Assembly (NCBI GenBank): GCA_031272415.1
Contig: JAISTU010000114.1
Coordinates: forward strand, 1-23,269
Direction: 5' to 3'
Source: Bacteroidales bacterium
GTDB lineage: Bacteria > Bacteroidota > Bacteroidia > Bacteroidales > WCHB1-69
Length of the DNA: 23,269 nt
The translations under genes and the position numbers were made by a program. This document shows, one piece after another, positions 8,381 to 15,240 of this stretch. Each line of letters begins with the position of its first letter. Within the stretch, counting starts at the first letter, position 1. The notes under the pieces are model-generated. The model did not search any database. It was not told where the DNA came from and worked only from the letters and a program-made list of their open reading frames with translations.

Positions 8381-10486
8381 ATGAAAAAGTTCATTATTAT
8401 AGGGATTTTGGCGTTCAATAATTTGACCATTTGGGCGGACGAGGGTATGTGGTTGCCATACTTATTGGCAAAAAATGAAAAAGACATGCAGTCTAAAGGA
8501 TTGAAAATCAGTGCAGAAGATATTTACAGTGTTAATCAAAGTTCTCTCAAAGATGCGGTTGTGCTTTTTGGGAGTGGCTGCACGGGTGAAATTATTTCGG
8601 AAAAAGGACTTTTGCTGACCAATCATCATTGCGGATTTGGGAAAATACAGTCCCACAGTTCATTAGAGCATGATTATTTGACCAACGGTTTTTGGGCTAT
8701 GAATCAGTCGGAGGAGTTGCCCAATCCCGGTCTGACGGTTACTTTGCTCATTTCCATGGAGGAGGTTACCGACAAAGTGTTGGCAGGAATTACTTCGGAT
8801 ATGAGTGTTGCTCAAAAGAATAAAAAAATAGAGGAAAATATGGCAATAATTATCCAAAATGCAACACAAGACACTCATTATAAGGCTGTTATAGAGCCTA
8901 TTTATGATGGCAACCAATATCTTTTATATATCAATGAAATATTTGAAGATGTGCGTTTGGTGGGGGCACCGCCGTCCAATATAGGTAAATTTGGAGGCGA
9001 CACGGACAATTGGATGTGGCCCCGACATACAGGGGATTTTTCCATTTTTCGCATTTATACCGACAAAAATGGCAAACCTGCACCCTTTTCCAAAGATAAT
9101 ATTCCTTACAAACCAAAAAAACACTTGACTATTTCACTCAAAGGTGTTACTGAAAATGATTTTACGTTTGTTTTTGGTTATCCGGGCAGTACGCAACAAT
9201 TTATCCCGTCTTATGCAGTGGAACTAATTCAAAATCAAAGCAATCCGATAGCCATTGAGATGCGTACTCAACGATTGAATGTGATTAAAAAATATATGAA
9301 TACCGACCCGCTGATACGCATTCAATATGCCGCCAAAGCCGCTAATATTTCCAACGGCTGGAAAAAATGGATAGGTGAAAACAAAGGACTCCAACGCTTG
9401 GACGTAATTGCTCAAAAAAGAGCATTAGAAGCCATTTTTTCACAATGGATAAACCAAAATCCGCAAAAAAAAGAAAAATATGGCAAAATTTTAACCAATT
9501 ACAGGGATATTTATGCCCAAATGTCGCCACTTACAAGAGAAAAATCTTATTTTATGGAGTCTTTTTATGCAGTTGAAATTATCCCCTTTACCAATCGGTT
9601 TGCTAATGAAAAAAATTTCCAAAATAAAGAGGCAGCAAGGGCGTACATCAATAACTTTTTTAAAGATTATAATCCAAACATTGACAAGGAAATAGCCAAA
9701 ATTTTGTTTAAAACTTATCTTGACAGTACAGATAATGATTCTTATTTACCTTACAAAAAAGAAATTGACAAAATAGGAATTGACAAATTTGTAGATAATT
9801 TATATGCCAAATCTATTTTCTTAAATCAGGATAAGTTGCTCAAAATCATTGACAAAGGTGATATGAAAGATTTTCAAAAGTTAAACAGCGACCCTTTGAT
9901 GAATTTTGCAAGTCCTGCATTTGCGTCTTATTTTTCCAATGCAAAACGGCTCGAACAATATTATCAAGCATTAGATGAACTGGGTAAACTTTGGATACAG
10001 GCTTTGATGGAAATGCAACCTCAAAAAACATTTTACCCTGATGCAAACCTCACATTGAGAGTAACTTACGGACACGTAAAAGGTTATACGCCTACCGATG
10101 GTGTTGAGTATCACTATTATACAACCATTGACGGTATTATGCAAAAAGAAAATCCCGAAATTTATGATTACGTGGTAACAGACCGCCTCAAAGAGTTGTA
10201 TCTCAAAAAAGATTATGGGCAATATGCAGACAAAAACGGAGAATTAAGAGTGGCATTTATCGCTGATAATCATACTACCGGTGGCAATTCAGGCTCACCT
10301 GTTTTGAATGCTGACGGACATTTGGTGGGCATTAACTTTGACCGCTGTTGGGAAGGCACAATGAGCGATATAAAATTTGATTCTACTCAATGTCGCAACA
10401 TTTCCCTTGATATTCGCTACTGTTTATTTATCATTGACAAATATGCAGGAGCAAAACATCTCATTGATGAAATGAGTATCAATTAG
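8381..10486 (+). CDS. dpp11: S46 family dipeptidyl-peptidase, DPP11-like (Asp/Glu-specific)
   Basis: S46 enzymes are periplasmic serine exopeptidases that remove dipeptides from the N-terminus of oligopeptides in asaccharolytic Bacteroidota. The 701-residue product has a signal peptide (about residues 1-19), the His box TNHHC (H82/H83), the Asp region HTGDFSIFR (D219) and the nucleophile GGNSGSP (S637). The residue 18 positions after the serine is Arg (R655, in FDRCWEG). In the Porphyromonas gingivalis enzymes the same offset links S655 to position 673, which is Arg in DPP11 (acidic P1) and Gly in DPP7 (hydrophobic P1). This points to DPP11 specificity. Its stop codon overlaps that of convergent gmhA by 3 bases. 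Confidence 0.93.
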   Translation: MKKFIIIGILAFNNLTIWADEGMWLPYLLAKNEKDMQSKGLKISAEDIYSVNQSSLKDAVVLFGSGCTGEIISEKGLLLTNHHCGFGKIQSHSSLEHDYLTNGFWAMNQSEELPNPGLTVTLLISMEEVTDKVLAGITSDMSVAQKNKKIEENMAIIIQNATQDTHYKAVIEPIYDGNQYLLYINEIFEDVRLVGAPPSNIGKFGGDTDNWMWPRHTGDFSIFRIYTDKNGKPAPFSKDNIPYKPKKHLTISLKGVTENDFTFVFGYPGSTQQFIPSYAVELIQNQSNPIAIEMRTQRLNVIKKYMNTDPLIRIQYAAKAANISNGWKKWIGENKGLQRLDVIAQKRALEAIFSQWINQNPQKKEKYGKILTNYRDIYAQMSPLTREKSYFMESFYAVEIIPFTNRFANEKNFQNKEAARAYINNFFKDYNPNIDKEIAKILFKTYLDSTDNDSYLPYKKEIDKIGIDKFVDNLYAKSIFLNQDKLLKIIDKGDMKDFQKLNSDPLMNFASPAFASYFSNAKRLEQYYQALDELGKLWIQALMEMQPQKTFYPDANLTLRVTYGHVKGYTPTDGVEYHYYTTIDGIMQKENPEIYDYVVTDRLKELYLKKDYGQYADKNGELRVAFIADNHTTGGNSGSPVLNADGHLVGINFDRCWEGTMSDIKFDSTQCRNISLDIRYCLFIIDKYAGAKHLIDEMSIN

Positions 10487-11109
10487 CGATTCGCAGGGTC
10501 TCCAAACAGTTCTTTTTCAACAAGTTCGCAAATAATATGTCCGATTGTGATGTGCATTTCTTGTATGCGTGGAGTATCATTTGACGGTACATTGAGCAAA
10601 ATGTCGCACATATCTTTCATTTTACCGCCGTTTTTACCTGTAAATCCCACCACAAGCATTTCTTTTTCATGAGCAACATGCATTGCGTTGATAATGTTTT
10701 GTGAATTGCCGGATGTGGAAAAAGCAAACAAAATATCACACGGTCTACCTACTGCACGTAACATTCTGGCATAGACGGTATTATAGTCATAATCATTGGC
10801 AACGGCGGTCAAATAAGAAGTATTTACATGCAAAGCCTCCGCATAGAGTGGCGGACGGTCAAAATAGAACCTCCCCGACAATTCAGCGGCTATATGTTGC
10901 GCATCGGCAGCACTGCCTCCGTTTCCACACAACAACAATTTGCCACACTCTCTATAGCAAGCGGTCAAAGCACGCACGCAATGTGCAATATTGTTCAACA
11001 ACTCTTTATCGGTAAGTATATTTTGTTTTACCTCAATTGTCTTTTGCACTATATTTTCAACATCCTGCTGTATCTTTTTTGCAGAATTATCTGTATTTAC
11101 TGTATCCAT
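10483..11109 (-). CDS. gmhA: phosphoheptose isomerase (sedoheptulose 7-phosphate isomerase)
   Basis: GmhA converts D-sedoheptulose 7-phosphate to D-glycero-manno-heptose 7-phosphate, the first step towards ADP- or GDP-heptose for surface glycans. The SIS domain is clear: CGNGGSAADAQH (residues 61-72) with AAEL after it, the phosphate loop STSGNS (131-136), and the C-terminal QEMH...IGHIICE segment (183-195) with metal and catalytic residues. I start it at ATG 11109, giving 208 residues. A longer frame to 11145 would begin with TTG inside the -7 box of its own promoter, so it cannot be the start. It stands alone on the minus strand and converges with the S46 peptidase. Confidence 0.95.
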   Translation of the reverse strand: MDTVNTDNSAKKIQQDVENIVQKTIEVKQNILTDKELLNNIAHCVRALTACYRECGKLLLCGNGGSAADAQHIAAELSGRFYFDRPPLYAEALHVNTSYLTAVANDYDYNTVYARMLRAVGRPCDILFAFSTSGNSQNIINAMHVAHEKEMLVVGFTGKNGGKMKDMCDILLNVPSNDTPRIQEMHITIGHIICELVEKELFGDPANR

Positions 11110-11142
11110 TAAATAATTGCTTGTTTTTTTGAGTATAAAATG

Positions 11143-11178
11143 CAAAGATACACCTTTTTGTCAATTAAAAATTAAAAA
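11143..11178 (-). promoter_or_regulatory. promoter of gmhA
   Basis: On the minus strand: TTTTTAATTTTTAATTGAC, then GTGTATCTTTG, with the -7 box at 11143-11150. The module sets the true gmhA start, because the longest reading frame begins inside it. A 17-base stretch upstream (11185-11201) is identical, in promoter orientation, to 134-150 before the ruvB promoter. Confidence 0.8.
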
Positions 11179-11215
11179 CCTTTTATTGAGAATGGAGAAT
11201 TATTTTTTTTTGCAT

Positions 11216-11309
11216 TGTCTGAACTATGATTTTGAATGATTTTTTTGATTTATATGATTATTAAAATCCTGCTAATCTTATAAATCTTATGAAAATCGTG
11301 GTTCAGACA
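11216..11309 (+). repeat. 94-bp intergenic element with terminal inverted repeats, copy A
   Basis: It begins TGTCTGAACTATGATTTT and ends AAAATCGTGGTTCAGACA, giving an 18-bp terminal stem whose two non-Watson-Crick positions are both U-G pairs in the plus-strand RNA. The interior repeats short AATC/GATT units. TTTTTTGCAT lies directly before it, as it does before copy B read in its own direction. It separates the gmhA promoter from the lipoprotein gene's 3' end. Confidence 0.85.
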
Positions 11310-11414
11310 ATTATTTTAATCATGCTAATCATATAAATCATACGAAAATCTGTGGTTCAGACAATTAAAAAAATCACACAAATCAAAAAAAATCATTCCA
11401 AATCACAGTTCAGA
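11310..11414. repeat. rearranged copy of the 94-bp element
   Basis: Positions 11311-11363 repeat the right half of copy A (ATTTTAATCATGCTAATC onwards, ending GTTCAGACA). Positions 11363-11414 are the left half in reverse orientation, ending ATCACAGTTCAGA. The unit is therefore a half-copy joined to an inverted half-copy and lies directly after copy A. It ends 7 bases before the stop codon of the lipoprotein gene. Confidence 0.75.
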
Positions 11415-11421
11415 TTTCTTT

Positions 11422-12447
11422 TTAATCTTCATATTCAAAATAGGTGATATTCCTGCCCTCTCCGACTGAATAGGTTTGTTCTATAGGATATTGACCGTCA
11501 TATTTGTAAGAATATGTTTGATCAAACGTTTCTCCCCCATAATCATAAGAAACGTTTAGAACATTATTTTTACTTGTGCAAAACAGTAGTTCTACGCCTC
11601 CTATCGGTGCTGCTACAACTACTCCTTTATAGTCTATTGAAAATTTACAATATGGATTTAAATAATTGTCATACTCACAAATTACAGCATATCCGGGCGC
11701 TACTCCGCTGTTTGTAATTATGTATTTTTCAATATTATCGCCATTCCATTTAATATCAATTGTATAAACATAATCGTCTGATTTTCTATACTTATCTGTT
11801 GTTTCGCTTTGATTTATGGTTTGGGCTACTCTTTGAGCAATTGGTTGAGGCATGAGCAAGCCTAACATCTTTTCCTGTACCAATGGTGCAAGAGCAATAT
11901 CTTCAACGGGAAGAGAATTTTTGAGCGTTACTCGACTAATTTTCCCATCCTCATGCGAGAAAGCATATTCCGCCACCTTTTCATTATTAAGATAAACAAG
12001 GGCTACCGATAGTTTAGAATACCTATAATTTACCTTTATGTAAACTGTTGGACTCAAATCTATTCTTGTTACTTGATTTTGGGAATTGTAGTAAAATTTT
12101 TGTTCACCTCCGCTTGGAGTAACAATTTTTTCCAAATTTTTTTTGCCCCAAATCCATGTTTCTTGTAACGTTTTTGGGTACTCCTGTCCCGCACGTACAT
12201 AAGAATAATAGATTTTGCTGATTCTCTTATCGGGCTGATAAATCCCTTCTTTTTTGCAGGAATTGAACATCAACGCAAAGAATATCAATGCAAAAGATAC
12301 ATAGAAAAATGACTTTTTATGGTTAATTCCTACTGTTTTTAAGCATTTTGGATGGTGCTTACTTTTTTTACAAGGTGGTTGTTCCACACTATTTGCCACT
12401 TTTGAGTGTTCATTTGTTACTGTACGTTTCAAAATTTCGTTATTCAT
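11422..12447 (-). CDS. lipoprotein of unknown function with a very long signal region
   Basis: I do not recognise the family. Residues 47-63 form a hydrophobic segment followed by a lipobox (LMFNS-C64) and KKE, so the protein should be lipidated at C64 and exported. The mature part (about 278 residues) is rich in Tyr and beta-strand-like repeats such as KIYYSYVRAGQEY and EQKFYYNSQNQVTRID. These resemble the YD-repeat-like lipoproteins common in Bacteroidota, but that is only a general likeness. The start is odd: 46 mostly polar residues, including C26 and C35, precede the hydrophobic core. No in-frame ATG, GTG or TTG nearer the lipobox fits, and a -7 box at 12495-12502 supports ATG 12447. Confidence 0.75.
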   Translation of the reverse strand: MNNEILKRTVTNEHSKVANSVEQPPCKKSKHHPKCLKTVGINHKKSFFYVSFALIFFALMFNSCKKEGIYQPDKRISKIYYSYVRAGQEYPKTLQETWIWGKKNLEKIVTPSGGEQKFYYNSQNQVTRIDLSPTVYIKVNYRYSKLSVALVYLNNEKVAEYAFSHEDGKISRVTLKNSLPVEDIALAPLVQEKMLGLLMPQPIAQRVAQTINQSETTDKYRKSDDYVYTIDIKWNGDNIEKYIITNSGVAPGYAVICEYDNYLNPYCKFSIDYKGVVVAAPIGGVELLFCTSKNNVLNVSYDYGGETFDQTYSYKYDGQYPIEQTYSVGEGRNITYFEYED

Positions 12448-12494
12448 CTTACAACTGTTTTTAATTTGTTTATACTAAAATTTTTATTATTTTA

Positions 12495-12502
12495 CAAAGA
12501 TA
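12495..12502 (-). promoter_or_regulatory. -7 box upstream of the lipoprotein gene
   Basis: TATCTTTG on the minus strand, about 47 bases before the ATG at 12447. The TTTTTAATTTTTAATTGA block of the other six promoters is absent, so this promoter is of a different, simpler type. Confidence 0.6.
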
Positions 12503-12553
12503 GCAAAAAAAAGAATACAAAAAATAATTTTGCAAAAAACACAGTTATTTTCT

Positions 12554-13063
12554 CTACCAATTAAAAACTTCTACTTTGGATTTATCTGTACAAATGGCTT
12601 TCAATTCTTTTATAGTTTGTTGATATACAGGGTGTTGTAAGTTTTCTGCTATTTCGCAAAGAGGTGTTAAGACAAAATTTCTCTCCTGTAGCAAAGGATG
12701 CGGGATTGTGAGCGTAGGAGAGCGGTAAATAACATTATCATAAAACAAAATATCAATGTCCATTGTGCGGTCATGATATTGAGAATCAGGGAAATGTATT
12801 CTGCCCAATTGTTTTTCAATATTTTGTGTAACATTTAGTAAATCAATATAATGCAATGCTGTTGTCAGACAAATCGCCATATTGATAAATGGTAAATCGG
12901 AGGCATAGCCCCAGGCAGGAGAGCGGTAAAAATGCGACTTTTTCTCAATTTTGCCCACATTTTTAGACAATAATTGTAACATTTTTTTGTATTTATGGGC
13001 AGAATTATTGACATTTCCGCCGGCTAAAAGATACACAATATGCTCATTATTGGATTTTTCCAT
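12554..13063 (-). CDS. folK: 6-hydroxymethyl-7,8-dihydropterin pyrophosphokinase
   Basis: FolK transfers pyrophosphate from ATP to 6-hydroxymethyl-7,8-dihydropterin in folate synthesis. The 169-residue product shows the family landmarks: an N-terminal strand with LLAGGNVNN (residues 12-20), YRSPAWG (46-52), the Mg-binding DRTMDIDIL (D102 and D104 equivalent to the two metal-binding Asp residues of the E. coli enzyme) and IPHPLLQERNFVLTPL (120-135). Its ATG lies inside the 3' end of hutI (17-base overlap), so translation is probably coupled to hutI. It is the last gene of the minus-strand run. Confidence 0.96.
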   Translation of the reverse strand: MEKSNNEHIVYLLAGGNVNNSAHKYKKMLQLLSKNVGKIEKKSHFYRSPAWGYASDLPFINMAICLTTALHYIDLLNVTQNIEKQLGRIHFPDSQYHDRTMDIDILFYDNVIYRSPTLTIPHPLLQERNFVLTPLCEIAENLQHPVYQQTIKELKAICTDKSKVEVFNW

Positions 13064-14279
13064 TTAAAATATGTGTCTCTATTTTGTTGTTGCCGAAGGA
13101 ATACGGCATAAATTCATAAGTAGGTATTGACTTGGTAATGAAGACGTTGGCTTTTTTCCCTACGGCTATGCTGCCATGCGTTTGGCTCAAATCCATTGCA
13201 TAAGCCGAATTGATAGTTGTGGCATTGATAACCTCTTCGGGCGTCATTTTGAACATAATACAGCCCATTGATAGTACCAATTGCATATTGCCCGAAGGCG
13301 ACGAGCCGGGATTGTAATCACTTGCCAACGCAATCGGCAAACCACTATCAATCATTTTGCGGGCAGGTGCCAATGGCATATTGAGAAAAAAGGCGGCTGA
13401 CGGCAACAGCGTCGGCATTGTCCGAGAATTGAGTAGCGATTTTATTTCCGCATCGCCCGTAAATTCCAAATGGTCAACCGATAAGGCATTGTATTTGACG
13501 CCAATCTGTATGCCACCTGAATAATCCAATTCGTTAGCATGAATTTTGGGACGCAAACCATATTTGGCTGCCGCAGAAAGCATTCTATCCGTTTGTTCGA
13601 CCGTGAAAAAGCCTCTATCACAAAAAACATCCACAAAATCAGCCAATTTTTCCTCGCTCACTGCCGGCAACATGCTATTGATAATCAAATCAACATATTT
13701 ATCAGGCTCATTTTTGTATTGGGCGGGAACTGCATGTGCTCCCAAAAATGTTGCCTTAATGGTCAGCGGTGATTTTTCTTTTAATCGCTTGATTACCCGT
13801 AACATCTTTAATTCACTTTCCAAAGATAAACCATAACCGCTTTTGATTTCTACCGCTCCAGTTCCCAAAGATTTGATTTCTTCTAATCGCTCAAAAGCAG
13901 AGTTAAATAATTCATTTTCAGAAGATTGTGCATTTTTTTTAGATGTATTTAAAATACCTCCACCGCGTTTTGCAATTTCTTCATAAGAAAGTCCCTTTAT
14001 TTTGTCAATATATTCAATTTCGCGACTGCCTGCATAAACCAAATGCGTATGAGAGTCGCAAAATGAAGGGAATACCATTTTATGGCTTGCATCAATGACC
14101 GTTTCTGCTGTAATGTCCTCACAATCAATCATTTGTCCGAAACTGTGAATTTTATCATCCTCAATTCTTAACCACGCATTGTCAATGGTGTGCAAAGTGT
14201 TCATTTCTTCGCCTCTTCGCAATCTAATCGGCTCGTATTCAACTTGTACTAATTTTTTAATGTTTTTTATCAGTATCAT
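13047..14279 (-). CDS. hutI: imidazolonepropionase
   Basis: HutI hydrolyses 4-imidazolone-5-propionate to N-formimino-glutamate, the third step of histidine degradation. It is an amidohydrolase-fold metal enzyme. The 410-residue product has the metal motif SHTH (H77 and H79), GSREIEY, the family segment EIKSGYGL, the metal-ligand region KIHANELDYSGG, VDHLEFT and ASDYNPGSSPSGN. Its ATG overlaps the end of the DUF3791 gene by 23 bases and it has no Shine-Dalgarno site. hutU, which makes its substrate, is not in the window; hutH lies upstream in the same run, separated from hutI by four unrelated genes. Confidence 0.97.
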   Translation of the reverse strand: MILIKNIKKLVQVEYEPIRLRRGEEMNTLHTIDNAWLRIEDDKIHSFGQMIDCEDITAETVIDASHKMVFPSFCDSHTHLVYAGSREIEYIDKIKGLSYEEIAKRGGGILNTSKKNAQSSENELFNSAFERLEEIKSLGTGAVEIKSGYGLSLESELKMLRVIKRLKEKSPLTIKATFLGAHAVPAQYKNEPDKYVDLIINSMLPAVSEEKLADFVDVFCDRGFFTVEQTDRMLSAAAKYGLRPKIHANELDYSGGIQIGVKYNALSVDHLEFTGDAEIKSLLNSRTMPTLLPSAAFFLNMPLAPARKMIDSGLPIALASDYNPGSSPSGNMQLVLSMGCIMFKMTPEEVINATTINSAYAMDLSQTHGSIAVGKKANVFITKSIPTYEFMPYSFGNNKIETHILNGKIQ

Positions 14280-14511
14280 TTAATGAATTATTTTTGTTAA
14301 TTTCTTCTATTTTTCTATCAATATCTTCAAAGGCATTTTCAATTCGTTCTGTGTGGTACATGGGATACAATTTGTTAATATATCCCGTCAAACGGCTATC
14401 GTCAAAAAAACGCAACACAGATGCCGTATCTTTCTTTTTGTATGCTGCATAATTTTCGAGCAAATACAAAAAAAAGTAAGTTTCATTTGATAAACGTTTT
14501 CTATCCTTCAT
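14257..14511 (-). CDS. DUF3791-like small protein, possible antitoxin or immunity partner
   Basis: An 84-residue product starting at ATG 14511, chosen because AAGGAG lies 6 bases before it; a frame reaching 14571 would overlap the previous gene by 71 bases. The pattern TYFFLYLLENYAAYKKKD, VLRFFDD, YINKLYPMYHTE and EDIDRKIEE fits DUF3791, a small helical family that I recall as often encoded beside DUF3990 proteins. It overlaps the 85-residue gene upstream by 11 bases and hutI downstream by 23. A role as antitoxin is inferred from size and neighbourhood only. Confidence 0.7.
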   Translation of the reverse strand: MKDRKRLSNETYFFLYLLENYAAYKKKDTASVLRFFDDSRLTGYINKLYPMYHTERIENAFEDIDRKIEEINKNNSLNDTDKKH

Positions 14512-14758
14512 ACGTATCTCCTTGAATATAAGATGATTTACGCGGGTCTCCTTTTTCAACTTCATTTTCATACATATCGAAAATAAAAAGTGGCGACTCC
14601 CAATACAATTTCAAATTAGGTTGAGAAAGCATTTTATAGGTTTCCGAAAAAATAAATTTTCGCAATGCAGTCTCTTCAGACAATTTATATTTTTCCATTA
14701 TCATCGGAATTACCCAATCATCGAAAAAAAACATATAATTACTATCTACTCTTTCCAT
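14501..14758 (-). CDS. small conserved-looking protein of the DUF3990 cassette
   Basis: An 85-residue protein of unnamed family. It carries a strongly patterned core: KYKLSEETALRKFIFSETY (residues 24-41, helical), LYWESPLFIFDMYENE (51-66) and KGDPRKSSYIQGD (69-81). I recall similar small proteins next to DUF3791/DUF3990 genes, but cannot give a family number. There is no signal peptide or membrane segment, so it is cytoplasmic. Its ATG lies within the end of the DUF3990 gene (13-base overlap), and its stop overlaps the next start by 11 bases, so the three genes look translationally coupled. No Shine-Dalgarno site is visible. Confidence 0.65.
   Translation of the reverse strand: MERVDSNYMFFFDDWVIPMIMEKYKLSEETALRKFIFSETYKMLSQPNLKLYWESPLFIFDMYENEVEKGDPRKSSYIQGDTYEG
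14518..14523 (-). promoter_or_regulatory. strong Shine-Dalgarno site of the DUF3791 gene
   Basis: AAGGAG on the minus strand, 6 bases before ATG 14511. It decides the start and is exceptional among the genes of this window. Confidence 0.8.
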
Positions 14759-15240
14759 ATTTTTTTTGCTTCTAAAAAAATCAAATGTTTTAACGCTTTC
14801 TCGGTTTTAAAAACATATTGGTCTTTCAACCGGTCAGCACGAATATCTTCTAATGCAATTTGTGCATACAACTCTTTATTTCTTGCATTCATATATGCCT
14901 GTATCACCGGCATTGTATTGTCATTTGCCACAGGACCGATAATTAAATCATAATTTATAGATTTATATTGCCATAATCTATGCTCACTAACAAAATCAAG
15001 CCATTCTTTAGTCGGTTTTGTAAAGTGTTTGAACAATAAATCATCAACAATTTCATCAAAATTATATATATTCAACACTGCGTTCCCTTCTTTTTTCCGT
15101 TCAACAACAATTGTTGCCCATTTTTCTGCTTGTATCCTGTCGGTAGTAACATAAAATCCTGCTCCAAAATCTAATGCACGATTGGGGAGTAAAATCCGTG
15201 GTTTATCAACAACAATATTGCTCCCATGATACAGTTTCAT
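14746..15240 (-). CDS. DUF3990 protein with ADP-ribosyltransferase-like fold, candidate toxin or effector
   Basis: A 164-residue protein starting at ATG 15240. The N-terminus LYHGSN (H5), the segment LDFGAGFYVTTDRIQAEKWA (Y30), YDLIIGPVANDNT (97-109) and DQYVFKTEKALKHLIF (140-155, Q141) are the DUF3990 landmarks. H5, Y30 and Q141 could be the H-Y-E/Q triad of ADP-ribosyltransferases that bind NAD; this catalytic assignment is inference. AAGGAGG lies 5 bases before the start, inside the last codons of the DedA gene, and the two genes overlap as ATGA. A longer frame to 15321 overlaps DedA by 85 bases and is rejected. Role: possibly the toxin of a toxin-antitoxin unit, or a modifier of a host protein. 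Confidence 0.8.
   Translation of the reverse strand: MKLYHGSNIVVDKPRILLPNRALDFGAGFYVTTDRIQAEKWATIVVERKKEGNAVLNIYNFDEIVDDLLFKHFTKPTKEWLDFVSEHRLWQYKSINYDLIIGPVANDNTMPVIQAYMNARNKELYAQIALEDIRADRLKDQYVFKTEKALKHLIFLEAKKIWKE

Noticed and set aside
10701..11112. two plus-strand open frames over gmhA
   Set aside because: GmhA on the minus strand has all its motifs and its own promoter; the plus frames have no family likeness.
11216..11414. possible CRISPR array from repeated AATC/GATT units
   Set aside because: The units vary in length and spacing, there are no uniform spacers, and no cas gene is in the window.
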